A stretch of 64,000 nt of DNA from Bacteroidales bacterium. Lineage in GTDB: Bacteria > Bacteroidota > Bacteroidia > Bacteroidales > F082. The number at the start of each line of letters is the position of its first letter. Within the stretch, counting starts at the first letter, position 1. Made by a program: the position numbers and the translations under genes. The notes under the pieces are model-generated. The model had not been told where the DNA came from, did not search any database, and saw only the letters and a program-made list of their open reading frames with translations. The stretch is from assembly GCA_028277395.1 (NCBI GenBank), contig JANQGJ010000054.1, positions 34,997-98,996 of the forward strand, given 5' to 3'. Positions 30,946 to 39,839 of this stretch are shown in pieces.

Positions 30946-31413
30946 ATGAATAAATCTATAAACATCTTAAATTCAAATCTTGCTGAAATTAAAATCACAT
31001 ATCGCAATAGACAAAAATTCTCTGAAATGAGAAAAATTACCTGTCCAAAAGATGCTGAAGATGTATTGCGGTCAGTCTGGAGCGATCAAATTGAATATCG
31101 TGAAGAGTTTGCTATTCTATGTTTGAACAGGGCAAACAAAGTTCTTGGATATTCCTTCATCTCTTCAGGAGGAATTGCAGGAACAGTTGTTGATCCAAAA
31201 GTAGTTTTCCAGATAGCTCTTAAATCTAATGCCTCAAATATAATCTTAGCACATAATCACCCATCAGGAAATACACAACCGAGCAACTCTGATATCCAAA
31301 TCACTAACAAAATTAAACAAGCAGGGAAACTACTCGAAATAAATGTATTTGATCATTTAATTTTGACTTCTGAGTCTTTTTATTCGATGGCGGATGAGGG
31401 AGATTTATCATAA
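30946..31413 (+). CDS. RadC-like JAB-domain protein
   Basis: The 155-residue protein is a RadC-type JAB/MPN domain with the signature AHNHPSGNTQPSNSD, in which two His, the Ser and the Asp would bind zinc. Family members are frequent on plasmids, prophages and islands; their biochemical role is unsettled despite the old DNA-repair name. It lacks the N-terminal HhH region of chromosomal RadC. The ATG at 30,946 has an AGGGG ribosome-binding site and is preferred over the upstream GTG. Confidence 0.88.
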   Translation: MNKSINILNSNLAEIKITYRNRQKFSEMRKITCPKDAEDVLRSVWSDQIEYREEFAILCLNRANKVLGYSFISSGGIAGTVVDPKVVFQIALKSNASNIILAHNHPSGNTQPSNSDIQITNKIKQAGKLLEINVFDHLILTSESFYSMADEGDLS

Positions 31414-31476
31414 AATATATATTTTTGCCTTGTGTTATACTTAAAATTCACAATCCAGTACTGATAAAATTGTTCA

Positions 31477-33222
31477 TTATCGTCTTTCGATTAGAAAATT
31501 ATTGATAATTAAGTAATCAATCCTACCCATATTGGGGTTTAAAAAATTTGATATTGCCTCAATCGGATTAGATACAATAGGTTGTTTAATATTGAAAGAT
31601 GTGTTTACCAGTATTGGTACTCCCGTCAATTTATAAAATTCTTTAATAAGATTATAAAATCTTCTATTTGTAAATTCACTGACTACCTGTACCCTTCCAG
31701 TACCATCTTTATGAACGACAGCAGGAATTTCATTTTTTTTGCATTCTTGAATTTGATATGCAAACAACATCCATTTATCTGATTCAGCACCACCTTTAGG
31801 TCTTTTAAACCAATCATCCACATAATCAATTAATACTGATGGTGCTAAAGGTCTGAACCACTCTCTTCCTTTAATCTCTTCGCTTAATCTCTTATGCGTT
31901 TTATTGCTTCTTGGGTCAGCCAAGATACTCCTGTTTCCAAGAGCACGTGGTCCTATTTCCATTCTATCTTGAAACCAAGCTATTATCGCTCCTTCAGAAA
32001 TTAGTTTAGCAGCAATTGAACTAATATTTCTGTACAATGTAAAAGTTACATTGGTGTTATTCTTCAGATAGTTCTGAACCTTCTCATTAGTATAAAAATT
32101 ACCTAAAAAGGGTGTGTAGAACTGTTTTAATCTTTTGTTTTTTAAAATCACTCTATCAATATATAATGTAGCCCCTATTGCTGTTCCCGCATCATTTGCA
32201 GCTGGTTGAACAAAAATATCATCAAATTTACTTCGTTCTAAGATTTGAGCATTTGTTACACAGTTTAAAGATACTCCGCCAGCTAAACATAATGTATTTT
32301 GCTGGGTCTTATTATATAACCAATCGCAATAATGAAGTAAACTTTGATTAGTAATACTTTGTAATGCTGCAGCAAAATCCATATGCAATTGTGTAAAACT
32401 CTCACCAGAAATACGTTGCTTAAACCCGAAAAATTTTTCCATCTCTGTACATGATTGTGAACGTAGTTGAAATACCCTATTATCAACAAAAAACTCTCCC
32501 TTACGATCGAAATAAATAACCGAATTTAGTTTTTTAATAAACCTATTTGAATTTCCAAAAGCCGCCAATGCCATTACCTTCCCTGCACCGTATTCCTTGA
32601 ATTCTCCATCAAGCATATTCAGAAATACAGATGCTTTACTCCATACTAAGCCTATAGAATTCGGATATCCACCAGTCTCGTTGATTATATTAATTTCGTT
32701 ATCAATCCCCACTGCTAATAAGACACTTTCATATTCTCCAATACCGTCAATTGATAAAATTGCAGATTCATTGAATGGTGATAGGTAAAAACTACTTGAA
32801 GCATGGCATATATGATGAGGTATCCAATACCATTTATTTTTCAAATCAATATTGTATCGACGCTCTAATTTATTAGGAATTGACTTTAACTTACTATAAA
32901 ACAAATGTTCACCTTCATAACTTCCCCATCCTTCAATACTAACATCATCAATCTGGGAGTTTTTTTCTAATCGTTTTATAGGATCAAATGAATATCCAAA
33001 ATAGTCTATCTCATTAGGTTCTATCTTTGCAAAGTTAAGACACTCTTCAATTGCCATAATTGGTAAAATGTCAGCATTACTTATCTTTGCAGACTTTCCA
33101 TGTCGCACTCTGTTTAACCTTTCTTCTTCAATAGCATAAATAACTTCACCATTTTTCATTAGGCATGCAGATAATTCATGATAAACAGAATTAATTCCTA
33201 TTATATATATACTTTTTCCCAT
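31477..33222 (-). CDS. NodU/CmcH-family O-carbamoyltransferase
   Basis: The 581-residue enzyme has a YrdC-like/ASKHA N-terminal half and a C-terminal carbamoyltransferase half. Motifs include IIGINSVYHELSACLM, HHICHASSSFYLSPF with metal-binding His residues, LSIDGIGEYES, LAGGVSLNCVTN, FQDRMEIGPRALGNRSILADPR, and REWFRPLAPSV, all diagnostic. Members transfer carbamoyl from carbamoyl phosphate to hydroxyls of sugars or natural products. No biosynthetic cluster is adjacent, so the acceptor is unknown. The gene is alone on its strand here. Confidence 0.9.
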   Translation of the reverse strand: MGKSIYIIGINSVYHELSACLMKNGEVIYAIEEERLNRVRHGKSAKISNADILPIMAIEECLNFAKIEPNEIDYFGYSFDPIKRLEKNSQIDDVSIEGWGSYEGEHLFYSKLKSIPNKLERRYNIDLKNKWYWIPHHICHASSSFYLSPFNESAILSIDGIGEYESVLLAVGIDNEINIINETGGYPNSIGLVWSKASVFLNMLDGEFKEYGAGKVMALAAFGNSNRFIKKLNSVIYFDRKGEFFVDNRVFQLRSQSCTEMEKFFGFKQRISGESFTQLHMDFAAALQSITNQSLLHYCDWLYNKTQQNTLCLAGGVSLNCVTNAQILERSKFDDIFVQPAANDAGTAIGATLYIDRVILKNKRLKQFYTPFLGNFYTNEKVQNYLKNNTNVTFTLYRNISSIAAKLISEGAIIAWFQDRMEIGPRALGNRSILADPRSNKTHKRLSEEIKGREWFRPLAPSVLIDYVDDWFKRPKGGAESDKWMLFAYQIQECKKNEIPAVVHKDGTGRVQVVSEFTNRRFYNLIKEFYKLTGVPILVNTSFNIKQPIVSNPIEAISNFLNPNMGRIDYLIINNFLIERR

Positions 33223-33260
33223 TTATTTCTACTTAGCTTTTAAATAATAATCACAATTTA

Positions 33261-33268
33261 CAAAAATA
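33261..33268 (-). promoter_or_regulatory. TATTTTTG box upstream of the carbamoyltransferase
   Basis: Read on the minus strand this is TATTTTTG, a TAnnTTTG match 38 bases before the start codon. A -33 element is not evident. The AT-rich stretch 33,269-33,556 shows nothing else I recognise. Confidence 0.35.
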
Positions 33269-33556
33269 AGAATGAATTTTAGAACCAGAAAATCTAAAGT
33301 TACTTCACTCAGTAAAGCTTAATATTAAAAAATATAAGGCTCTTGAGTAACAGATTACCACCTAACAACCTGCTAACATGCTTAAATAGTGCTAAATACT
33401 TGAATGCAATATCAAAAAATTAAATTGCTTTTGTGCAGATATAAATGCCATTCAAACATCTGATTTTCTAGATATAAATTAACGAATAGCAAATCGTTAT
33501 TTCAGCATTTTTCGTGAGAAAATTACAAAGTTTTCTTGTTAAAGAGATAAAGAATC

Positions 33557-34067
33557 CTGTCAGTTTGAGTTCGATGAAAGCTACTTTGGAACTTGTCTAG
33601 TATGAGAAAAACGATGACGAGGAGCCACAAGAAAAACACCTGTTTTTTTTTGGTTTAAAAAAAAGAGATGGAAGAGTCTTAGTGACCGTCGTTAAGATTT
33701 ATTCTAGGGAATCGCTCTTGCCAATCATACATGGAAAAATACTAGAAGCATCAACTATTCATTTGGATGGTTGGAAGGCGCATGATGGACTGATTCTTAA
33801 TGGTTATGACTACTATTGTGTGCATAACTCAAAGTGTGAATTTGTACTCGATAAAAGTCATATAAATGGCACTGAGAGTTTTTGGAGCTTTGCTAAATGA
33901 CGACTTTCTAAGTTCAATGGAATTGCTTCTCAAAGGTTTCATTTGTTTCTCAATGAATGTGAATTTCACAGCAACTTCCAAACGAAAATATTTATGATAA
34001 AATGGAAGAAATACTCAGATAATTATAAATCAGTTAGGCAAGTGCCAACAACAACAAATACTCCTTA
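33557..34067 (+). pseudogene. IS1595 (ISXO2-like) transposase remnant
   Basis: Pieces of an ISXO2-like transposase are spread over at least two frames: FDESYFG with a catalytic Asp near 33,560; FGLKKRDGRVLVTVV and STIHLDGWKAHDGL, with the second catalytic Asp, in another frame; HINGTESFWSFAK then an in-frame TGA; then RLSKFNGIASQRF and LNECEFH. A frameshift and stop codons make it non-functional. No terminal repeats were found. Confidence 0.8.
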
Positions 34068-34177
34068 ACGAATACATTGATAACTATTTTTAACCAAAAA
34101 ATGTTCATATTATTTTAAGTTTCCAATATAAATTACACAATTCTGTATTATCTTTGAAACACTTCTACAAGTTCGCA

Positions 34178-35179
34178 ATGAATAAATTAATACAAACAAT
34201 CTTACAAGAAATCCCCAATTGCTCAAGAATTACGACAAATGATCGTACACTTTATGAGAGGTTTATTGGTTCTAATTCCGGGAATCATTATGCTAAGAAT
34301 TGGATATTTATTGAGCAGATAATTCAACAAAATAAAGGGATCAAATACTTTGACCCAACAAGAAACCATTTATTGACAATTGCACCTGATTGGTCTGAGG
34401 ATATTCCCAATTATATATATCTACCTTTAGGAGAAAATGCAATTAATAGCGTTCCTTATCTTGCAAAAAAACTTAAAGCAAAAATAAATACTCCAATAAT
34501 AGTAAAAAAAATCTATGGAATATCCAACATCAATTTTCTAGTTAATGCTGGCTTCAAGAAAAACACAGCAGACTATGATGGAATTGGTGATGATCAATAT
34601 CCAGAAATAGTTGTTTCAACTAAAAATCTAATAAATGGATCAGAAAAAGATTCTTCTTTGTCGAATATGAGATATTTTAGGCGACGATATCGCAAATTTA
34701 TATGTGATCTAACTTCAAATTCTATAAATGTTGAGGTAATACCTTTATCACAAGATTTACATGATGATTATCTTAGATTAGTGAATGAATGGAGTATTGA
34801 TTATGCTCATCGTTATTCTACAGATATTTATAATTTTCAAAAAGTCCAGCAAGGTGTATTTTCAGTTTATTATCCTTATTTTATTAAGAACTTAGAAGCT
34901 CAAACCATTAGCTTTATGATTTACCTAAATAAGAACCCTGTTGCTTTTATGAATGCATATCATATTAGTCCAGATTGTTTAGCAGTAAATGGCAGCCTAA
35001 GTCTTACTAAACATAGAGGACTTATTCAATTTGCATATCGTACATTAGCACTTGAAGCGGAAAGAATAGGATACAAATGTTTAAATTTAGGAAGTAATGA
35101 TAATTATCATCAAGATTTCTACAAATCGAAAATGGGAGTAGTTAAGAAAACACACGTTTTTAGTGGAACATTAATATAA
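34178..35179 (+). CDS. DUF2156-like GNAT-fold transferase
   Basis: The 333-residue protein has the double-GNAT look of DUF2156/phosphatidylglycerol lysyltransferase C-terminal domains: YFRRRYRKFICDL, a central segment with NEWSIDYAHRYSTD, and the C-terminal block GSLSLTKHRGLIQFAYRTLALEAE followed by LNLGSNDNYHQDFYKSKMG. Such domains use aminoacyl-tRNA or acyl-CoA donors. There is no membrane domain. The ATG at 34,178 is chosen over one 24 bases upstream. It converges with the TIR-like gene, ending 7 bases from it. Acceptor unknown. Confidence 0.6.
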   Translation: MNKLIQTILQEIPNCSRITTNDRTLYERFIGSNSGNHYAKNWIFIEQIIQQNKGIKYFDPTRNHLLTIAPDWSEDIPNYIYLPLGENAINSVPYLAKKLKAKINTPIIVKKIYGISNINFLVNAGFKKNTADYDGIGDDQYPEIVVSTKNLINGSEKDSSLSNMRYFRRRYRKFICDLTSNSINVEVIPLSQDLHDDYLRLVNEWSIDYAHRYSTDIYNFQKVQQGVFSVYYPYFIKNLEAQTISFMIYLNKNPVAFMNAYHISPDCLAVNGSLSLTKHRGLIQFAYRTLALEAERIGYKCLNLGSNDNYHQDFYKSKMGVVKKTHVFSGTLI

Positions 35180-35185
35180 ACTTAA

Positions 35186-36604
35186 TTACCCTTCACCAAT
35201 ATTTCCGAAAACGAAGTGTTTTGTTTTGATACCATAGGTTTCATTAGTTATCCCTGTAACTGCATTTATTCTAGATAATATTCTCTTCAAATGGTTGCTG
35301 TATGTAATCTGGATAAGCATATCATCACGATGCTCAAGTAAAGCACTCATATAGACCTCTTTCGGACTTTCGCTATCATAAGCTTCATAATGCAAAGTGA
35401 AATATGTCTTAAAAAACAATGGTTCAATCTTGATGATTGTAATTTTTGACTTCATTTTTTTGATTAGATATTGTTTTTGTTCAACCTTATCCATCCCTTC
35501 AACTTCTGACTTTATTGTTTCCTTAATCTCTTCAAATATTTCATACTGTTCAATATCTTGAATTCCTGCCTTTAAGAACAAATCAACACTTCTAACCATA
35601 AAATCCTTCCCAACTATATAAGTATATTCCATACCATTTAAAAGATTCTCACGGATTTGCTTTCGTAAATCCTTAAACTTCTGGATTTTATTTCTATTAG
35701 AGTCGAATTCAATTGGATCCTCGGCGAATACGATAACTTTCTGTAACCTATTATGGTGCTGCTTTTTAACAAGCTGACCAACATCTAAATAATCATCAAT
35801 TTTACAGGTTAAATCTATAATGTCTGAAGTAGTATTATAGATTGAGTTCCCTGATGCAGAGGCACGCGCAATTATTAAATCGCTAATCGTATTAACCAAG
35901 GAACTAATGTAATAATTTTCAGGTGTATCTCTTCCTGCAAAAAGCGATTTGGCATTCTTCCGTGCTGTATCAATGATCCTAAGTCCATGTTCTTTAATCC
36001 AATCTGGGCTATTTATTATATCATTGAATTTAATCTCCTCCTTCGATATATATCCTACAAGTTTATTTACTTCATCAGATAATTTATCATTGTTCCAACA
36101 CCATTTATTTTGTGAAGAATTGAACACCAATGAATATCTAGTCATTGTTAATCCATTCAAATCACTTAAAAGCTTGAAGTTAATTGTTTCTATAGCTCCA
36201 ATTTCTGTTAATAATTTAGAAGAATCCTTAAAAATGCATGATATTGCATTTGCATCAAACGGAATAGGATTATTTGGGATTAGCAAGAATGTTCGTCCTG
36301 TGCCCAATCTTGACAGAAAAAGGCCAAACTCGAACAACACATTATCTCGTGGAGAAAAGTATAGCTGTCCTCTTACTAAACTAATATCATCAGGATATCC
36401 AATAAATATAGCATAATAGAACTCATCAATATAAACTTGAAGACTTTCCAATGCAGATCCCATATGGCCCCATTCAGTTTCTGTCCATATCTTAATACCA
36501 AGTTTTGGGAACTCTGATTCAATAGACTCTTTTAACCGTTCCGCTATATGTACAGATTCCATTGAGGACCCAATAAATATCTTTCTATGAAAATTAAAAC
36601 TCAT
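35186..36604 (-). CDS. TIR-like (Cap12/PycTIR-type) effector with unknown C-terminal domain
   Basis: Residues 7-150 match the TIR-like nucleotide-binding domain family: KIFIGSSMESVHIAERLKE, IKIWTETEW, SALESL, FYYAIFIGYPDD, and PRDNVLFEFGLFLSRLG, with the presumed NADase Glu near residue 92, then TFLLIPNN. In anti-phage systems this domain (Cap12, PycTIR) destroys NAD+. The remaining 320 residues are not a STING or cyclase-effector domain that I recognise, and presumably sense a trigger. The gene has a clean AGGAG site that overlaps the stop of the transporter gene upstream, so the two are translationally linked. Confidence 0.8.
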   Translation of the reverse strand: MSFNFHRKIFIGSSMESVHIAERLKESIESEFPKLGIKIWTETEWGHMGSALESLQVYIDEFYYAIFIGYPDDISLVRGQLYFSPRDNVLFEFGLFLSRLGTGRTFLLIPNNPIPFDANAISCIFKDSSKLLTEIGAIETINFKLLSDLNGLTMTRYSLVFNSSQNKWCWNNDKLSDEVNKLVGYISKEEIKFNDIINSPDWIKEHGLRIIDTARKNAKSLFAGRDTPENYYISSLVNTISDLIIARASASGNSIYNTTSDIIDLTCKIDDYLDVGQLVKKQHHNRLQKVIVFAEDPIEFDSNRNKIQKFKDLRKQIRENLLNGMEYTYIVGKDFMVRSVDLFLKAGIQDIEQYEIFEEIKETIKSEVEGMDKVEQKQYLIKKMKSKITIIKIEPLFFKTYFTLHYEAYDSESPKEVYMSALLEHRDDMLIQITYSNHLKRILSRINAVTGITNETYGIKTKHFVFGNIGEG

Positions 36605-36609
36605 AACTC

Positions 36610-37311
36610 CTATTTTATTGAAAATGGGTTGTAGCTTGTCATCTCTGGATAATCTACTGTATCCACACCTTCATATTTCTTAACCCAGTTAGCAAATCGC
36701 ATACTAAAAGGTAGGACTAAAATTTCATATAAGGTCTTAACACCCCAGATTGTTAATATAGTTACAATTATATCTTTAACTGGAATTATACCAGCAAATG
36801 CAACAGTCATAAATACTAATGAGTCAAATCCCTCACCAACAATTGTTGAAGCAACAAATCGCCAACCCTGTTTTATTCCCCTTTTACCTTTTTGAGAATA
36901 TTTCATCTTAGAGAGAACAACGCTGTTTGCAAATTCACCAAAAAAATATGCCGAGAGACTAGCTAAGACAATTCTAGGAGCTTGCCCTAAAATGCTACTA
37001 TAACAATCTTGATTGTTCCAAAAATTTGCTGATGGCCAAATATCAATTATCCAATAAAACAATGCAGCGAAAAGTTGCATTGCCATTCCTGTCCAGATTA
37101 TTCGTCGTGAGCGCTTAAAACCATATACTTCCGTAAAAATATCATTAAAGATGAATGTTATCGGAAATATTAATGTTGACCCAACGATAGCTAATGGTCC
37201 AATCGCAATAAACTTCGATGACATAGATGGTACTAATACAAGTACTCCTACAAAAATCCCTGTAAAAAGGCTAAGGAGTTTATAAGAATTTTTCTCTTGA
37301 GTTTTTTTCAT
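36610..37311 (-). CDS. Queuosine-precursor transporter, YhhQ/VUT family
   Basis: The 233-residue membrane protein has six hydrophobic segments and the YhhQ signatures FIFNDIFTEVYGFKRSRRIIWTGM, YFFGEFANSVVLSKMK, and RFVASTIVGEGFDSLVFMTVAF. YhhQ imports 7-cyano-7-deazaguanine or related bases for queuosine synthesis. No que genes are nearby. It ends 5 bases before the TIR-like gene on the same strand, an unusual pairing on a mobile element. Substrate in this setting is inferred from family only. Confidence 0.87.
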   Translation of the reverse strand: MKKTQEKNSYKLLSLFTGIFVGVLVLVPSMSSKFIAIGPLAIVGSTLIFPITFIFNDIFTEVYGFKRSRRIIWTGMAMQLFAALFYWIIDIWPSANFWNNQDCYSSILGQAPRIVLASLSAYFFGEFANSVVLSKMKYSQKGKRGIKQGWRFVASTIVGEGFDSLVFMTVAFAGIIPVKDIIVTILTIWGVKTLYEILVLPFSMRFANWVKKYEGVDTVDYPEMTSYNPFSIK

Positions 37312-38005
37312 AATATTTTTTTTTATATAAGCACTTCATTTTAAAATTGCAGAAGTTATATTCTTGGATTAATAAAATATCTTGAATTGCTAAGACATAG
37401 AAATGATTTTTATTTGTTACCAGTAAAATTGTATTATAAATTATATTTTTTAATTCAATTGCCGTCTTATTTTCAGAGGCCATCTGTTTACAAGTTTTTC
37501 TACATTGAGTATTTGCGAAACATTTATTACATTTTATATATTATATTCTTGTGAGTCCACTTTATTCCTTAGGCATTAACTTACATTCCATTTGCAATTA
37601 ACAGTGTCGTTATTCCTAATATTGCTTCCGAGAATTCTTTTTTAATAAAATAAGAGGAATTACTTAAGTCGGCAACACCTTTTTTAAGTCGCACAAATTG
37701 GTGGATTTCATACAAATAACTTTGATCTTAATACAATAATTAGCACCTAAAGCAATCAAATTAAAGCTAATTTATATAAAATAATTTAACAATCAATACA
37801 AATATTATTTATCATTTCCAAATCTCTATTTTATTTACCAACCATAAATAGTAGGTTCCACGACCTTAAACACTTGTTTTTCTGCCCTTTACAAACTTTA
37901 TTTGGAATGTGTATAAATTTGTCTTTCTGTCAATCATAAAGTTTACGATAGAATTAAGAAACCTTATTTGTCAAAAAGACACTAAATACATCCCTAAATA
38001 GTCAT
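37312..38005. other. AT-rich non-coding stretch left of the IS
   Basis: About 690 bases with no convincing gene; the one short open frame near 37,280-37,483 on the minus strand is low-complexity Lys/Asn-rich. Two short copies of TTAAGTCG (near 37,667 and 37,685) are the only internal repeats I see. It presumably holds the promoter of the transporter-TIR operon, but no TAnnTTTG box is obvious. Confidence 0.5.
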
Positions 38006-38014
38006 CACAGATAG
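38006..38014 (+). repeat. Left target-site duplication of the IS4-family element
   Basis: CACAGATAG here matches CACAGATAG at 39,470-39,478 exactly, directly flanking the inverted repeats. Nine bases agrees with IS4-family insertion. Confidence 0.85.
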
Positions 38015-39469
38015 CTACGGTGTACCCACAACTATTGATAACTTTGTAAGATGAATAAATATATACATCCTGTTTCGTTTACTGCTGATTATATTGGATA
38101 CTTTGGTGATTTACGACTTGAACGTAGGGGTAACGAGTTATGCAAAAAGTTGAGTGAGCACCCAAGTTCCTCTATCCGACAAATTTCATCAACTTCGGCA
38201 GAACAAAAAGCATATTATCGGTTTTTGAACAACGAAAGAGTTGGGGAACAAGATTTAATAGATGAAATTTCATCTCGAATGAGTCATTTGGCAGAAAGTA
38301 GACACTTACTATGCATACAAGACACCTGCGAAGTAAACTTAAGTAGACATAAAGGAAGACTTAAGCCAAATAGTGGTTTAGGCCGATCAGATAAATCAGA
38401 TACTTCTCATTGCTTTAAACTCCATCCTGGTTTTGTATTAGATGCTTCCAGCTTATCACCTCTTGGGTTTTCGCATATAAAATTATTTCACAGGTCAGAG
38501 TATATGCCAGATAGGATAGAAAGAAACTACAAGAGACAGCCCATAGAGGACAAGGAATCCTACAAATGGATTGAGGTAGCTAAAAAAAGCAAGATCGTTC
38601 TACAAAAGTCAGATACAGTAACCTTCATTGAAGATAGAGAAGGAGATATTTATGAACAGTTTGTTCTTATTCCTGACGAAAAGCATCATTTATTGATTCG
38701 ATCAAGAACAACCCGAAATTTGGTCAATGGACGTAGCCTTTATAATGAAGTGGATTCAAAACCAGTAGCAGGAAGCTACACTATAGAACTCCCAACAGAC
38801 AATCGAAAGAACCAGTATAAAAGACAGGCAAATATAGAATTACGATACACAACTTGTGACTTAAAGTGTCCTGCTAACTTGACCAAAAAAGGATATCCAT
38901 CACACATTTCAGTTAACTGTATATCAGTTAAGGAAACAGGTAATGTATCTAAGCCTATCAACTGGAAATTATTGACCACTCATGGGGTTGAAAACTATGA
39001 ACAAGCATTAAGTATGGTATTATGGTATGGATCTAGGTGGTATATTGAACAAATATTCAGGTTGTTAAAAAAACAAGGCTATGGTATTGAAAAAACGGAA
39101 ATAGAAAGTGGATGGGCTATAAGAAAGCTTGTAATACTACAAATGGCTGCATTATTGAAAATTCTGCAAATGAACATAGCTTATTCACAATCAGAGGGAG
39201 GTCAGCCAATAACAGAAGTGTTTGATAACGAGCAAATAAAAGTTCTCCATATAATGAATAAAAAATTACAAGGTAGAACGCAGAAGCTTAAAAACTATAA
39301 TGATCCTAATAAAACTAAATGGGCTGCATGGGTAATCGGACGAATAGGTGGATGGAAAGGATATGATTCACAAGGACCCCCTGGGGTTATAATACTGCTG
39401 AGAGGATTAGATAGACTAAATTACATAATGGAAGGAATCAAGTTGGCAAAAGATATGGGTACACCGTAG
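38015..39469 (+). mobile_element. IS4-family insertion sequence, 1,455 bp, complete
   Basis: The ends are perfect 14-bp inverted repeats, CTACGGTGTACCCA at 38,015-38,028 and its complement at 39,456-39,469. They enclose one intact transposase gene and are flanked by a 9-bp target duplication. The transposase stop codon lies inside the right terminal repeat. The intact duplication points to a recent insertion. Confidence 0.92.
38051..39469 (+). CDS. IS4-family transposase
   Basis: The 472-residue DDE transposase has the N-terminal DNA-binding region typical of the Tn5/ISH8-like branch (GDLRLERRGNELCKKL, then AEQKAYYRFLNNERV), the first Asp in CIQDTCEVN, a second in the FIEDREGDIYEQF block, and the Y-R-E-K signature in WYGSRWYIEQIFRLLKKQ. 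The frame is uninterrupted, so the enzyme should be active. Confidence 0.93.
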   Translation: MNKYIHPVSFTADYIGYFGDLRLERRGNELCKKLSEHPSSSIRQISSTSAEQKAYYRFLNNERVGEQDLIDEISSRMSHLAESRHLLCIQDTCEVNLSRHKGRLKPNSGLGRSDKSDTSHCFKLHPGFVLDASSLSPLGFSHIKLFHRSEYMPDRIERNYKRQPIEDKESYKWIEVAKKSKIVLQKSDTVTFIEDREGDIYEQFVLIPDEKHHLLIRSRTTRNLVNGRSLYNEVDSKPVAGSYTIELPTDNRKNQYKRQANIELRYTTCDLKCPANLTKKGYPSHISVNCISVKETGNVSKPINWKLLTTHGVENYEQALSMVLWYGSRWYIEQIFRLLKKQGYGIEKTEIESGWAIRKLVILQMAALLKILQMNIAYSQSEGGQPITEVFDNEQIKVLHIMNKKLQGRTQKLKNYNDPNKTKWAAWVIGRIGGWKGYDSQGPPGVIILLRGLDRLNYIMEGIKLAKDMGTP

Positions 39470-39478
39470 CACAGATAG
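39470..39478 (+). repeat. Right target-site duplication of the IS4-family element
   Basis: Second copy of CACAGATAG, directly after the right inverted repeat. Confidence 0.85.
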
Positions 39479-39490
39479 GCAGGCAAGTAC

Positions 39491-39532
39491 GCGAGTTCCA
39501 TATAGACAGTTCCAGTTCCATATAGAACTCGC
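39491..39532 (+). repeat. Palindrome with internal direct repeat downstream of the mob operon
   Basis: GCGAGTTC (39,491-39,498) pairs with GAACTCGC (39,525-39,532), and AGTTCCATATAG is present twice within. A smaller CCACC/GGTGG stem follows at 39,533-39,546. It lies past the end of the minus-strand mobilization genes and may terminate them. Confidence 0.45.
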
Positions 39533-39581
39533 CCACCAAAGGTGGCTTGTTAAGGAGACCTTAAAATCCCTTCTTTTAAAA

Positions 39582-39839
39582 TTAATGTGGAGATAACATT
39601 TGAAACAATACCCGAATCGAACGACCACAAAAAAGTAGAAATTCCCATAGAGTCCAAACAATCCAGTACATGAACCTAATCAAAAACCAACCTAAAAGTT
39701 TCAACCCATTCGTGGTGATAAAGCGCAAAATAGAAATTACACTTTTAAAAAACCACCTCCAGAATGAATAAAGCCATGATCTTTTGAGAATAAATAAAAT
39801 AATGCTGATAAAAATTAAAATACTCAATACAAAATTCAT
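39582..39839 (-). CDS. Small two-helix membrane protein at the end of the mob operon
   Basis: An 85-residue protein with hydrophobic segments LSILIFISIILFIL and WFLIRFMYWIVWTLWEFLLF and many Trp and Arg residues. Starting at 39,839 it overlaps the stop codon of the coupling-protein gene by 4 bases (ATGA), so it is translationally coupled. A membrane partner of the coupling protein is plausible but not shown. Confidence 0.65.
   Translation of the reverse strand: MNFVLSILIFISIILFILKRSWLYSFWRWFFKSVISILRFITTNGLKLLGWFLIRFMYWIVWTLWEFLLFCGRSIRVLFQMLSPH

Noticed and set aside
33682..33900. A short intact gene for a 72-residue protein
   Set aside because: It is an internal part of a frame-shifted ISXO2-like transposase; matching motifs continue past its stop codon and before its start.
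35949..36416. A long plus-strand open frame inside the TIR-like gene
   Set aside because: It is antisense to a well-supported coding region with clear family motifs and shows no motif of its own.
35186..36604. A CBASS or Pycsar operon
   Set aside because: No nucleotidyltransferase or cyclase gene is adjacent; only the effector-type domain is present, so a different system is proposed.
37280..37483. A 67-residue gene upstream of the transporter
   Set aside because: Low-complexity Lys/Asn/Tyr composition, no ribosome-binding site and overlap with the transporter start.
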